DNA from: Gemmatimonadota bacterium
Lineage (GTDB): Bacteria > Gemmatimonadota > Gemmatimonadetes > Gemmatimonadales > Gemmatimonadaceae
Assembly: GCA_016194585.1 (NCBI GenBank)
Contig: JACQBG010000034.1
Coordinates: forward strand, 1 to 50,146
DNA length: 50,146 bases
Reading direction: 5' to 3'
Part shown: positions 24,287 to 32,783 of the stretch, piece after piece
Numbering within the stretch: the stretch's first letter is position 1
Layout: every line of letters starts with the position of its first letter
Notes under the pieces: generated by a model
What the model saw: the letters and a program-made list of their open reading frames with translations, nothing else
Told to the model about the DNA's origin: nothing
Databases searched by the model: none
Program-made: the position numbers and the translations under genes

Positions 24287-25474
24287 CTAGCGGGCGACGG
24301 GCCTCGACGTGTACGCGCGCCCCTTCCACTCCACCGTGTCGCCCTTCCACGCCGCGCGCGCGAACACCCAGAACAACACCACGCCCGCCAGCGGATGGAG
24401 CAGCGCGTACCAGAGCGGCAACCGCGCCCAGGCGTAGGCCACCGTCCAGAAGAGCGCCGTCGCGCCGTACGCGGCCGCGCCCCAGAGTGCCCACGCGTGC
24501 GGCGCGAGTCCGAGCGCGCCGAGCACCATCGCCAGGGCGGGGGCCACGATCCAGAGGGCGGGGATCGGATACGCCACGCGCAGCAGCATGCGCCCGGCGG
24601 GGCCAAGGTCGAGCGTGTCGCGGCCGGCGGCCCAAACGTTCTTCCCCCAGCCACGCACGATCTCGCCGAGGCTCTCGTACATGCGCGTGCTGAGATGGGG
24701 AAGGCCGATCACGAAGTGCACCGCGTAGCCGAGCCGGCACCATTCCTGGGCCATCCGCAGGTCCTCGGCGACGTGCGCGCGCACCGCCTCGTGCCCACCC
24801 GCCTTGTCGTACGTGTCGCGGCGGAGCAACAGGAACTGCCCGTTGGCGATCTTGCCGTAGGGGTCGGTGGCGCGGCTCACCGTCTCGGTGCCGCCGAACT
24901 TCGCGAGGATGAGCGCGAACACGTGCGGCTGGAGCAGCTTCTCCCAGAAGCCGATGAGCGTCTGTTCGCCGACGACGGAGAGGAAGTCGGCGCGGCGCGC
25001 GCGCATGGCGTTCACGCAGCGCGAGAGGAGTTCGGGGCCGTGGCGCGTGTCGGCGTCGGTGAAGAGCAGCAACTCGCCCGTGGCGGCGAGGGCGCCGTTG
25101 TGGCACGCCCACTGCTTGCCGAACCAGCCGTCGGGGAGCGCGGGGTTGGCGAGCACCCGCACGCGAGTGTCGCCGGCGGCGAGTCGGCGTGCGATGTCGC
25201 CCGTGCCGTCGGTGGAGTGGTCGTCGACGACGATCACGTCGAACCGTGTGTAGCGCGACGCGAGGAGGGAGCGCACGCACCCGTCGATGTTGCGGGCCTC
25301 GTCGCGCGCCGGCACGATGACGGTCACGCGCGGTGCGTCGTCGGGAGCGTCTGCGCTGTAGGTATCGAGGCTCACCGAGTCGCGCAGCCGCCAGGCGAGC
25401 ACGAACGGCACGATCATCCACGGCAGCGCCCAGAGTGGCCAGAGCGGCACTGTGTGCTCGGGCGCGATCAGCAC
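24287..25474 (-). CDS. Membrane-bound family 2 glycosyltransferase
   Basis: One N-terminal membrane helix (PLWALPWMIVPFVLAW), then a GT-A domain: VTVIVPARDEARNIDGCVRSLL, VIVVDDHSTDGTGD, FTDADTRHGPELL (DxD) and EDLRMAQEWCRLGY (the ED catalytic base region). Three to four C-terminal membrane helices follow. The order fits CrtQ/HpnB-type enzymes that transfer sugars to lipid or carotenoid acceptors, but no carotenoid or hopanoid gene is present here, so the acceptor is unknown. The gene lies 5 bp after the symporter stop and 10 bp before the phosphatase. Confidence 0.85.
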   Translation of the reverse strand: MLIAPEHTVPLWPLWALPWMIVPFVLAWRLRDSVSLDTYSADAPDDAPRVTVIVPARDEARNIDGCVRSLLASRYTRFDVIVVDDHSTDGTGDIARRLAAGDTRVRVLANPALPDGWFGKQWACHNGALAATGELLLFTDADTRHGPELLSRCVNAMRARRADFLSVVGEQTLIGFWEKLLQPHVFALILAKFGGTETVSRATDPYGKIANGQFLLLRRDTYDKAGGHEAVRAHVAEDLRMAQEWCRLGYAVHFVIGLPHLSTRMYESLGEIVRGWGKNVWAAGRDTLDLGPAGRMLLRVAYPIPALWIVAPALAMVLGALGLAPHAWALWGAAAYGATALFWTVAYAWARLPLWYALLHPLAGVVLFWVFARAAWKGDTVEWKGRAYTSRPVAR

Positions 25475-25478
25475 GCGG

Positions 25479-26798
25479 TCAATCGTCGGCCGTGTCGGTG
25501 ACCGCCATCTGCCGCCCCGAGACGGTGCGGCGGTGCGTGCCGTCGCGCAGCGCGCTCTGCTGCGGAGCTCGCGCGGCCATCACCGTCGCGACGACGACGT
25601 CGCCGGTGACATTGGCCGTGGTGCGGAACATGTCGGGGATCGTGTCGACGGCGAGCAGAAGTCCCACGCCCTCGGCGGGGATCCCCGCGCTGAGGAGCAC
25701 GGGCACCATCATGATGATGGAGCCGCCGGGGATGCCGGGCACGGAGAACGTGGTGGCGACGCTCGTGACCGCGATGGCGGCGAGCGCCCCGGGGCCGAGC
25801 ACGACGCCGTAGAGCTTGGCGGCGAACACGGCGCCCACCACCTGGCCGATGGCCGCGCCGCAGCGGAACGTCGTGACGGCGAGCGGGAGGAGGAAGGCGG
25901 CGAGCGCCGCGGGAATGCCGAGCCGGTCGCGCGCCGTCTCGAGCATGGCCGGGAGCGCAGCGAGCGAGGAGCGGGTGGAGAAGGCCACCGCCTGCGGCGG
26001 GAATGCACCGCGCGCGAACTTCGCGAGCGACGTCTTGCCGAATACGACGGCGATGGGGTAGAGCACGAGCGCGGCGTAGAGCACGGTCATGCCGCACACG
26101 ACGGCGACGTAGGTGGCGAGCGCGCCGGCGGCGGCGAGGCCGAGCTTGGCGGCGAGCGCCACGGCGAGCGCGAACACGCCGATGGGGGCGAGGAAGAGCA
26201 CGCCGCGCACGAGCATGAGGGCGGTGTCCTGCACGCCCTCGAACACGGAGAGGAGCATGGCGCGGCGGTCGGGCGCGATCTGCGTGAGCGCGACGCCGAA
26301 GGCGAGCGAGAAGACGATGAGCGGGAGCATCGCGCCGTCGGCGGCGGCCTTCACGGGATTGAGCGGCACGAGGTCGACGATCCACTGTCCGAGGCCGGGC
26401 AGCTGCTTCGCGCCGGCGACGGCGGCATCGGCGGCGCCGGCCGCGCTGGCGCGCATCGCCGCTGCCGCGTCGGCCGACACGGGGATGCGCCCGATGATCG
26501 GCGGCGCGATGAGCACGGAGAGCAGCGCGGCCACGCACAGCAGCGCGACGAACCACGCCATGGCCTGCGCGCCGACGCGGCCGACGCTCTTCGGGTCGGG
26601 GGCCCCGCCCACCCCGACGATGAGCGCCGAGACGACGAGCGGCACGACGGTCATGCGGAGCCCGGCGACCCAGAGCTGGCCGACCGGCTCGAGCAGCGCG
26701 ACGGTCCAGTGGAGGGGGTCACCCCCCGCCACCGACAGACCGAGCCCCACGGCGAGCCCGGCGAGCAGGGCCACGAGCACCTTCAGTGCGAGTGACAT
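25479..26798 (-). CDS. Dicarboxylate/amino acid:cation symporter (DAACS family)
   Basis: A GltP/DctA-type transporter of about 439 residues with eight hydrophobic helices and re-entrant hairpins. Family hallmarks are the Ser-rich AFSTRSSLAALPAM of hairpin 1, the LPLAVTTFRCGAAIG stretch (NMDGT region variant), GIPGGSIIMMVPVLL of hairpin 2 and AVDTIPDMFRTTANVTGD in the last helix, with Asp/Arg residues used for substrate binding. Cation coupling is expected. ATG 26798 gives the usual MSLALKVLVALLAGLAVGL start; the open frame up to 26924 reads through a C/G-rich tract. Convergent overlap is absent; the NUDIX gene is divergent. Confidence 0.85.
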   Translation of the reverse strand: MSLALKVLVALLAGLAVGLGLSVAGGDPLHWTVALLEPVGQLWVAGLRMTVVPLVVSALIVGVGGAPDPKSVGRVGAQAMAWFVALLCVAALLSVLIAPPIIGRIPVSADAAAAMRASAAGAADAAVAGAKQLPGLGQWIVDLVPLNPVKAAADGAMLPLIVFSLAFGVALTQIAPDRRAMLLSVFEGVQDTALMLVRGVLFLAPIGVFALAVALAAKLGLAAAGALATYVAVVCGMTVLYAALVLYPIAVVFGKTSLAKFARGAFPPQAVAFSTRSSLAALPAMLETARDRLGIPAALAAFLLPLAVTTFRCGAAIGQVVGAVFAAKLYGVVLGPGALAAIAVTSVATTFSVPGIPGGSIIMMVPVLLSAGIPAEGVGLLLAVDTIPDMFRTTANVTGDVVVATVMAARAPQQSALRDGTHRRTVSGRQMAVTDTADD

Positions 26799-26886
26799 GG
26801 GCAAGAAGATACGCCTGGAGCGGCAACGCGCACGGGGGGCAGGACGGAGGCGAGGATGTAGATTTCCGTCGCCGGTTGTCCGTAGT

Positions 26887-26955
26887 CCCTCCCACTCCCA
26901 CTGTCCCACACGGCCCACTCCCACTCGGCTCCCACTCTCACTCGACCTCCCCCGC
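26887..26955. repeat. CCCACT-rich tract between divergent genes
   Basis: Repeated TCCCACTCCCACT units, purine-rich (AGTGGGAGTGGG) on the minus strand. It is similar in style, not sequence, to the G-rich tracts at 2334 and 17430, and also lies upstream of a gene start. Confidence 0.6.
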
Positions 26956-26962
26956 TAGCGTC

Positions 26963-27556
26963 TTGCTCTCCCACTCGCATCCAAGGATCAGTCGTATCGC
27001 CGAGCGCGTCCGCGCCCACCAGCCCACGCTGGCGGGGCGCGACGGCACGTATTGGGAGGCGGCGGTCGCCATCGTGATGCGGCCGACGGCGAGCGGCGAC
27101 GTCGAGATGCTGTTCATCAAGCGGGCCATCCGCGACGGCGATCCGTGGAGCGGGCAGATCGCGCTTCCGGGCGGGAAGTACGACCCGGCCGATCCCTCGC
27201 TCGAGCACACGGCGGTGCGCGAGACGCAGGAGGAAGTGGCGATCGACCTGCGCACGCAGGGGGAGGTGTTCGGCGCGCTCGACGAGTTGCGGCCGCGCAA
27301 CCCGCTGCTGCCGCCGGTGATCGTGCGCCCGTTCGTCGCGTCGGTCGAGCCGGGGGTCGCCGTGGTGCCGAGCGAGGAAGTGGCCGGTCATTTCTGGGCG
27401 CCGCTCGACCGCATCCTCGATCCGGCGGCGACGAAGGACACGAAGATCCTCGTCCGCGGCTTCACCATGCGGCGCGACGCCATCCATTTTGAAGGGCACG
27501 TGATCTGGGGGATGACCCAGATCATCCTCGCCTCGTTCGCGGAGCTGGCCCGATGA
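26963..27556 (+). CDS. NUDIX hydrolase, CoA pyrophosphatase-like
   Basis: The CoA-type NUDIX region is visible: SGQIALPGGKYDPADPSL followed by HTAVRETQEEVAIDL, with REtxEE metal ligands. The usual final Gly of the box is Ala here. EAAVAIVMRP precedes it. Such enzymes cleave CoA or other nucleoside diphosphate derivatives. The start is uncertain: no ATG or GTG fits, and TTG 26963 (LLSHSHPRISRIAERV) is the best choice after the CCCACT tract. The stop overlaps the PAP2 start by ATGA, indicating coupling. Confidence 0.8.
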   Translation: MLSHSHPRISRIAERVRAHQPTLAGRDGTYWEAAVAIVMRPTASGDVEMLFIKRAIRDGDPWSGQIALPGGKYDPADPSLEHTAVRETQEEVAIDLRTQGEVFGALDELRPRNPLLPPVIVRPFVASVEPGVAVVPSEEVAGHFWAPLDRILDPAATKDTKILVRGFTMRRDAIHFEGHVIWGMTQIILASFAELAR

Positions 27557-28200
27557 GCTACTGGAGGGCGTATGCGAAGGCGCCGCTCGCGCTGCGCGCG
27601 ACGGTCGCGTTCCTGATCACGGCGACCTGCCTCGCCGTGCCGGCGCTGTTCGACACCGCCGTGTACCACGCCGTCTGGCACAAGGACATCTACAATCTCG
27701 ATTGGGCGCGGCTGCTCCGCCTGCAGGGGTGGCTGCCGACGTGGTGGATCGTGACGCTCTCGATGTGGCTGGTCGAGCGCGAGCGTGACGCGGCGCTGGC
27801 CAAGCGGCGTGCCTGGCTGTTGTTCGCGTCGCCGGCCGTCGCCGGCGTGCTCTGCGAACTGCTCAAGCTGGTGATCCGCCGCGAGCGGCCATCGGTGGCC
27901 GACGGCGAGTGGGTGTTCCGGCCGTTCGGCGAGCACCCGTGGAGCACGGCGGGGCTGGCCACGCCGAGTTCGCACACGATGGTCGCGTTCGGCGCGGCGA
28001 CGATGATGGCGCGGCTCTTCCCGCGCGCGCGATGGGTATTCTATGTGCTGGCCGCCGGGTGCGCGGCGACGCGGGTGCTCGACCGCGCGCATTATCTCAG
28101 CGACGTGACGTTCGGCGCGTTGCTGGGATGGGCGGTGGGCTGGGGACTCTGGATCGAATGGGGACCGAAGGCGACGCCGCCCGCTCCGGCCACGGCGTAA
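27553..28200 (+). CDS. PAP2-family phosphatase, membrane
   Basis: A 215-residue membrane protein with the three PAP2 motifs: KLVIRRERPS (KxxxxxxRP), TPSSHTM (PSxH) and TRVLDRAHYLSDV (SRxxxxxHxxxD, with Thr replacing Ser). Around six hydrophobic helices. It probably dephosphorylates a lipid phosphate such as undecaprenyl diphosphate or phosphatidylglycerophosphate, on the periplasmic side. Translationally coupled to the NUDIX gene; the response regulator follows after 23 bp and may share the transcript. Confidence 0.85.
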   Translation: MSYWRAYAKAPLALRATVAFLITATCLAVPALFDTAVYHAVWHKDIYNLDWARLLRLQGWLPTWWIVTLSMWLVERERDAALAKRRAWLLFASPAVAGVLCELLKLVIRRERPSVADGEWVFRPFGEHPWSTAGLATPSSHTMVAFGAATMMARLFPRARWVFYVLAAGCAATRVLDRAHYLSDVTFGALLGWAVGWGLWIEWGPKATPPAPATA

Positions 28201-28223
28201 CGCTCCACACGGGAATACCGCGA

Positions 28224-28922
28224 ATGCCGCACGCGGGCTGCATCCTGGTGATCGATGACGAACCGCACTTGCGCCGCGCGATCCGCAACGCGCTGCGCGA
28301 GGTCGCCGACCGCGTCGTCGAGGCGGGCACCGGGGCGGAGGGGATCGACCTCGCCGCCGCCGAGCAGCCGGACCTCGTCGTGCTCGACCTCGGGCTTCCC
28401 GACGTCAACGGGCTCGACGTGTGCCGCGAGATCCGCCGCTGGGCCACGATGCCGATCGTCGTGCTCTCGGCGCGCCACGGCGAGCACGACAAGGTGCAGC
28501 TGCTCGAGGGCGGGGCGGACGACTACGTCACCAAGCCGTTCAGTACCGTGGAGCTGCTGGCGCGCGTGAAGGCGCAGCTGCGCCGAGCGCGCGCGCAGCG
28601 CGCCATCCCGGCCGACACGCCGTATGTCGTCGGCCCGCTCTCGATGGACCTCGTGCGCCGCGTGCTGCTGCGCGACGGCACGGCGGTGCACCTCACGCCC
28701 ATCGAGTGGAACATCCTGCGCGCGCTCGTGCTCGCCTCGGGGCGCACGCTCACCCACCAGCAGCTGTTCGACGCGGTGTGGGGGCGCGCGTACGGCAACG
28801 CGCAGCAGTACCTGCGGGTGCACATCACCAACTTGCGCCGCAAGATCGAGCCGGAGCCGTCGGCTCCGCGCTACATCGTCACGGAACCGGGCGTCGGCTA
28901 TCGCTTCGAGGGGGCGGCGTGA
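28224..28922 (+). CDS. OmpR/KdpE-type response regulator
   Basis: The receiver domain has the acidic pair DD11-12, phosphoacceptor Asp55 in LVVLDLGLPDVNG and Lys in YVTKPFS. The winged-helix output domain (LTPIEWNILRALVLASGRTLTHQQLFDAVWG...YLRVHITNLRRKIE...IVTEPGVGYRF) is of KdpE type. ATG 28224 follows GGGAA. It overlaps the kinase gene by GTGA, so the two form a two-component pair. No kdpFABC operon is present; an RND efflux operon follows directly, making that a possible target. Confidence 0.88.
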   Translation: MPHAGCILVIDDEPHLRRAIRNALREVADRVVEAGTGAEGIDLAAAEQPDLVVLDLGLPDVNGLDVCREIRRWATMPIVVLSARHGEHDKVQLLEGGADDYVTKPFSTVELLARVKAQLRRARAQRAIPADTPYVVGPLSMDLVRRVLLRDGTAVHLTPIEWNILRALVLASGRTLTHQQLFDAVWGRAYGNAQQYLRVHITNLRRKIEPEPSAPRYIVTEPGVGYRFEGAA

Positions 28923-30316
28923 CACCGCGGTCGACGCTCTTGCGGTGGCTGCTCTGGGTGGGGATGCTCGTCGCCGTCACCGCCGCGCTCGTGCCGGCCC
29001 GCGACGTCACCGAGCAGATGTACGTTCCGCTCCCGTACCTGCTGCTCGTGCTGGGCGGCAGCGTGAGCGGGGGGCGCCGCCTCGGGTACACGCTCGCGGC
29101 GGCGAGCTTCTTCGTCATCAACTACTACTTCCAGGCGCCGTACGACAGCATCTGGGTGGGGAAGCTGCTCGACTTCGTCACGCTCGCCGCGTTCCTGCTC
29201 ACCGCGGTCGTCGCGACGCAGTTGCTCGACCGGGCGCGGGTCGATCGCGACAAGGCGGTGCGCCGCGCCGACGAAGTCGACGCGCTCTCGCGACTCGGCT
29301 CGGAGTCGCTCTCCGCGGCGCGCGCGGGCGACGCGGTGCTCGGCGTCGCCGAGATGATCCGCGCCTCGCTGGGCGCCGCGAGCTGCGACATCGTGCCGGG
29401 GGCGCCCGATGCGCATGGGCTGCGCGGCGACCCGCGGGTGATGGTGCAGCCGCTCGAGGTGCACGGGCACGCCGTCGGCACGATGGTCGTGCGGTTCGTG
29501 TCGCCACGCCCGTTCCGCGAGGGGGAGCGCACGTTCATCGACGCGCTCACCCACTACGCGGCGCTGGCGTTGGAGCGCGAGCGGCTCGCCGCCGAGGTCG
29601 AGCGCGCCGAGAGCCTGCGGCAGGGCGAACGGATGCGCGAGTTCGTGCTCGCCTCGGTGAGCCACGACTTGCGGACGCCGCTGGCCAGCATCAAGGCGCT
29701 CGCGCAGGAGGAGCAGCGCACGGGCACGAGCCGCGCCGCCGACATCGAGCAGCACGTCGATCGCCTGGCCCGGCTCGTCGCCGAGCTGCTCGACCTCTCC
29801 CGGCTGCGGGCGCGCAGCTTTCCGCTCGCGCCGGAGCTCAACGCGGCCGAGGACGTGATCGGCGCGGCCGTGCGGCAATGCACGTCGCTCGCCGAGGGGA
29901 AGCATCTCGCGGCGCCGCTCGACTCCGAGGCACCGCCGCTGTACGGCACGTTCGACTACGTGCAGACGCTGCGCATCCTCGTGAACCTCATCGAGAACGC
30001 GCTCCGCTACACCCCGCTGGACGGGAGCGTGGAGGTGCAGGCGCGCCGCGAGGGGAGCGAGCTCGTGATCGCGGTGCTCGACCGTGGCCCCGGGATCGCG
30101 GAGTCGGAGCGGGAGCGTGTCTTCGATGCCTTCTACCGTCCGGGGAGCGCGGCGCCCGACCAGGGGCGGGCGGGGCTCGGACTCGCCATCGCCCGGTCGC
30201 TGGCCGAAGCGCAGGGCGGCTCGGTGCGGTTCGTGCCGCGGGAGGGGGGAGGGAGCGTGTTCGAGGTGCGCCTGCCGGCGGCCGATGTCGACGCCGCGCA
30301 GCTCGAGGAATCTTAG
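28919..30316 (+). CDS. KdpD-like sensor histidine kinase lacking the N-terminal cytoplasmic domains
   Basis: 465 residues from GTG 28919. A DUF4118 bundle of about four helices lies at residues 8-105, then a GAF-like domain (120-225), the HisKA motif FVLASVSHDLRTPLASIK with His249, N box NLIENALRYTP (Asn360), G1 DRGPGI (388-393) and G2 AGLGLAIARS (418-427). This is the C-terminal half of KdpD; the UspA/KdpD cytoplasmic sensor half is missing and does not lie upstream, where the regulator gene sits. The order regulator-kinase with a 4-bp overlap is unusual for kdpDE, which is kinase first. The signal is unknown. Confidence 0.88.
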   Translation: MTPRSTLLRWLLWVGMLVAVTAALVPARDVTEQMYVPLPYLLLVLGGSVSGGRRLGYTLAAASFFVINYYFQAPYDSIWVGKLLDFVTLAAFLLTAVVATQLLDRARVDRDKAVRRADEVDALSRLGSESLSAARAGDAVLGVAEMIRASLGAASCDIVPGAPDAHGLRGDPRVMVQPLEVHGHAVGTMVVRFVSPRPFREGERTFIDALTHYAALALERERLAAEVERAESLRQGERMREFVLASVSHDLRTPLASIKALAQEEQRTGTSRAADIEQHVDRLARLVAELLDLSRLRARSFPLAPELNAAEDVIGAAVRQCTSLAEGKHLAAPLDSEAPPLYGTFDYVQTLRILVNLIENALRYTPLDGSVEVQARREGSELVIAVLDRGPGIAESERERVFDAFYRPGSAAPDQGRAGLGLAIARSLAEAQGGSVRFVPREGGGSVFEVRLPAADVDAAQLEES

Positions 30317-30387
30317 CGATTTCTTAGCGCGCCTCTCGGGTTTCTTTGTCGCGTCGCGATGCCCGTGCCGGATAACATCCGGCCGCG

Positions 30388-31659
30388 ATGCTCCCCCCGA
30401 TCGGCCTCCTCTCCATAGATACGCGCGCCCGCCTTGCCCGGTGGCGCGCGTGGCGTGGGCTATACGTGCAACTCGCGTGCCTCTTCACGGCCGTCGCGCC
30501 GCTCGGCGCGCAGCGCGCGGTCACGCTCGAGGACGCCGTCGCGACCGCGCTCCGCCGCAACGTGGACGTGCGCAGCGCGCAGGTGCGCGTGGACTCGACG
30601 CGCGCCGAGGAGCGCATCGCGCGCGCGTTCTCGAACCCGACGTTCAACGTCGCGCCGCAGAACCCCTATCAGTATTCGGTGGCCGCGCCGCTCGACGTCG
30701 GGCCGCAGCGCTGGCATCGCGTGGGCGCGGCCTCGGCGGCGTCGAGCGCCTCGGTGAGCGACGCGCGCGACACGGAGCGCCTCGTGCGGTTCGCCGTGCG
30801 GCAGGCGTTCGCCGACGTGCTGCTCGCCGAGTCGTTGCGCGACGTCGCCCGCGACGCGCGCGACGTCGTGCGCGACCTCCTCGCCGCCGACTCGGCGCGC
30901 GTGCGCGCGGGCGACGCGCCGGAGCGGATCCTCGGCCGCAGCGAGCTCGAGCTCGCGCGCGCCGAGGCGGCGCTCGCGCAGGCCGAGGCCGGCGTGCGTG
31001 GCGCGCGCCTCGCGCTGCAGCAGCAGATGGGGGTCGAGCATCCCGATCCGTCGCTGCGCGTCGAGGGATCGCTCACGCTGCGCCCTGCGCAGGTCCCCGA
31101 CAGTGCGGCCGTCGCCGCGTATCTCAGCCGTCGCCCGGATGTCGAAGGCGCGCGGCAGCGCATCGAGGCGGCGCGGGCCGGCCGCGCCGTGGCGAGTGCG
31201 CAGCGGCTTCCCGTGCCGGCGCTCTCGCTCGTGCAGCAGCGCGAAGAGCCGTTCCCCAACGGGCAGCACTACGCGCTCGGGGTGAGCGCGTCGGTGCCGG
31301 TGTGGAACTGGTTCACGGGCGACGTCGCGCGCGCCGATGCGAGCGTGACGCTCGCCCAGCTCGCCGAGGAACGCACCCTGCTCGGGGCGCGCGTCGAGGC
31401 GGTGGGCGCCATCGACCAGCTGCACGCCGCCACGGTGCTCGCCGAGCGCTACGACGGCGGGCTCCTCGCCAAGGCGCGCGACGCGCTCGAGACAGCGCGC
31501 TACGCCTGGCGCGCCGGCGCGATCTCGTACGTGGAGCTGCTCGACGCGGTCCGCACTTGGGCCGCCACGCGCGCCGAGGCCGACACGGCGCGCCACGACT
31601 ACTGGATCAGCGTATGGGCGCTCGACCGCGCGCTCGGCGCCGAGGTGACGCAACCATGA
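30388..31659 (+). CDS. TolC/CzcC-type outer-membrane efflux protein
   Basis: After a signal-like N-terminus (residues ~20-40, ending VAPLGAQ) the protein carries two outer-membrane-factor repeats with long Ala/Arg/Glu-rich helices (VTLEDAVATALRRNVDVRSAQVRVDSTRAEERIA; ELELARAEAALAQAEAGVRGARLALQQQMG; SRRPDVEGARQRIEAARAG). At 423 residues it is typical of CzcC-like channels. It starts the tripartite operon; its stop overlaps the adaptor start by ATGA. The 71-bp gap upstream contains only a short GCCGG..CCGGC hairpin. ATG 30388 has no strong ribosome site, so an internal start near the signal helix is possible. Confidence 0.85.
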   Translation: MLPPIGLLSIDTRARLARWRAWRGLYVQLACLFTAVAPLGAQRAVTLEDAVATALRRNVDVRSAQVRVDSTRAEERIARAFSNPTFNVAPQNPYQYSVAAPLDVGPQRWHRVGAASAASSASVSDARDTERLVRFAVRQAFADVLLAESLRDVARDARDVVRDLLAADSARVRAGDAPERILGRSELELARAEAALAQAEAGVRGARLALQQQMGVEHPDPSLRVEGSLTLRPAQVPDSAAVAAYLSRRPDVEGARQRIEAARAGRAVASAQRLPVPALSLVQQREEPFPNGQHYALGVSASVPVWNWFTGDVARADASVTLAQLAEERTLLGARVEAVGAIDQLHAATVLAERYDGGLLAKARDALETARYAWRAGAISYVELLDAVRTWAATRAEADTARHDYWISVWALDRALGAEVTQP

Positions 31660-32771
31660 AGCGACTGTTCATCCTCCCGTTCGCGCTGCTGGCGGCGTGC
31701 CGCGATGCGACGCCCGCCGCCGAGGCGGCGCCTGCCGGCAACAGCGGCGAGATCGTGATCCCGGCCGATTCGCCGAAGCTCGCCGCATTCACCGTCGACA
31801 CCGCCGGCTCGACGCACGATCGCGTGCTCGCATCGCTTTCCGCGCAGGTGGTGCTCGACGAGGACCACACCGTGCGGGTGACGTCGCCGGTGAGTGGGCG
31901 CATCACGGCCCTGCTCGCGCGTCCCGGCGATCGCGTGGCGGCGGGGGCTCCGCTCGCGCGCATCGCGTCGGGCGACTTCTCGCAGGCCACGAGCGACGTC
32001 GCCAAGGCCGACGCCGCAGTGACACAGACGACGGCTGCGCTGACGCGCGCCGAGGACCTGTTCGCGCACCGCGTGGTGGCACAGAAGGACGTGGAGCAGG
32101 CGCGGAACGACGCCGCGCAGGCGAAGGCCGAAGCGGCGCGGGCGCACCAGCGCGCCGAACTGCTCGGCGGCGGCGCCGAGGTGCGCGGCGAGTACGTCCT
32201 GCGCGCGCCCGTGGCGGGGACGGTCGTCGACCGCGCGGCGAATCCCGGCGCGGAAGTGCGTCCCGACGGCGCCGTGACGCTGTTCACGGTGAGCTCGCTC
32301 GACCGGCTCTGGCTCGTCGCCAGCGTGCCGCAGCGCGACCTGCCGTCGCTCTCGCGGGGCGCCACGCTCTGGTTCCGGAGCGATGCCGCGCCCGGCACGC
32401 GGTTCGAAGCGACGGTGACGTGGATCAGCGATCAGCTCGATGGCGTCACGCGCACGGCGCAGGTGCGCGCCGTGATCGCGAACGACCATCAAGCGCTGCG
32501 CGCCGGCGTGATCGGAGACGCCCGGCTCGTGGCGCACGACAAGGAGGCGCACGCGACCGTGCCGTCGACGGCGCTCGTGACGAGCGGACGCGAGACGGTG
32601 GTGTTCGTCGAGAAGGCGCGCGGCCGGTTCGAGCGGCGCGTCGTACAGGTCGTCACGGACGACGGCGTCACGGCAAGTCTCGCCGCGGGCCCGGCCGGGG
32701 TGAAGCCCGGTGAACGGATCGTGACGAAGGGGAGCCTCCTGCTCGCCGCCGAAGCCGGCCACCAGCCGTAA
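31656..32771 (+). CDS. RND efflux periplasmic adaptor (membrane fusion), CzcB/CusB-like
   Basis: The N-terminal signal ends in lipobox LLAAC (Cys at residue 15), so it is lipid-anchored in the inner membrane. The barrel-sandwich halves are VTSPVSGRITALLARPGDRVAAGAPLARI and VLRAPVAGTVVDRAANPGAEV, separated by an alpha-helical hairpin (TSDVAKADAAVTQTTAALTRAEDLF...). Beta-barrel and membrane-proximal domains follow. Length 371 is normal. No His-rich metal-binding N-terminal stretch is present. ATGA coupling with the outer-membrane gene; 12 bp precede the pump gene. Confidence 0.88.
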   Translation: MKRLFILPFALLAACRDATPAAEAAPAGNSGEIVIPADSPKLAAFTVDTAGSTHDRVLASLSAQVVLDEDHTVRVTSPVSGRITALLARPGDRVAAGAPLARIASGDFSQATSDVAKADAAVTQTTAALTRAEDLFAHRVVAQKDVEQARNDAAQAKAEAARAHQRAELLGGGAEVRGEYVLRAPVAGTVVDRAANPGAEVRPDGAVTLFTVSSLDRLWLVASVPQRDLPSLSRGATLWFRSDAAPGTRFEATVTWISDQLDGVTRTAQVRAVIANDHQALRAGVIGDARLVAHDKEAHATVPSTALVTSGRETVVFVEKARGRFERRVVQVVTDDGVTASLAAGPAGVKPGERIVTKGSLLLAAEAGHQP

Positions 32772-32783
32772 TCGGGGACGACG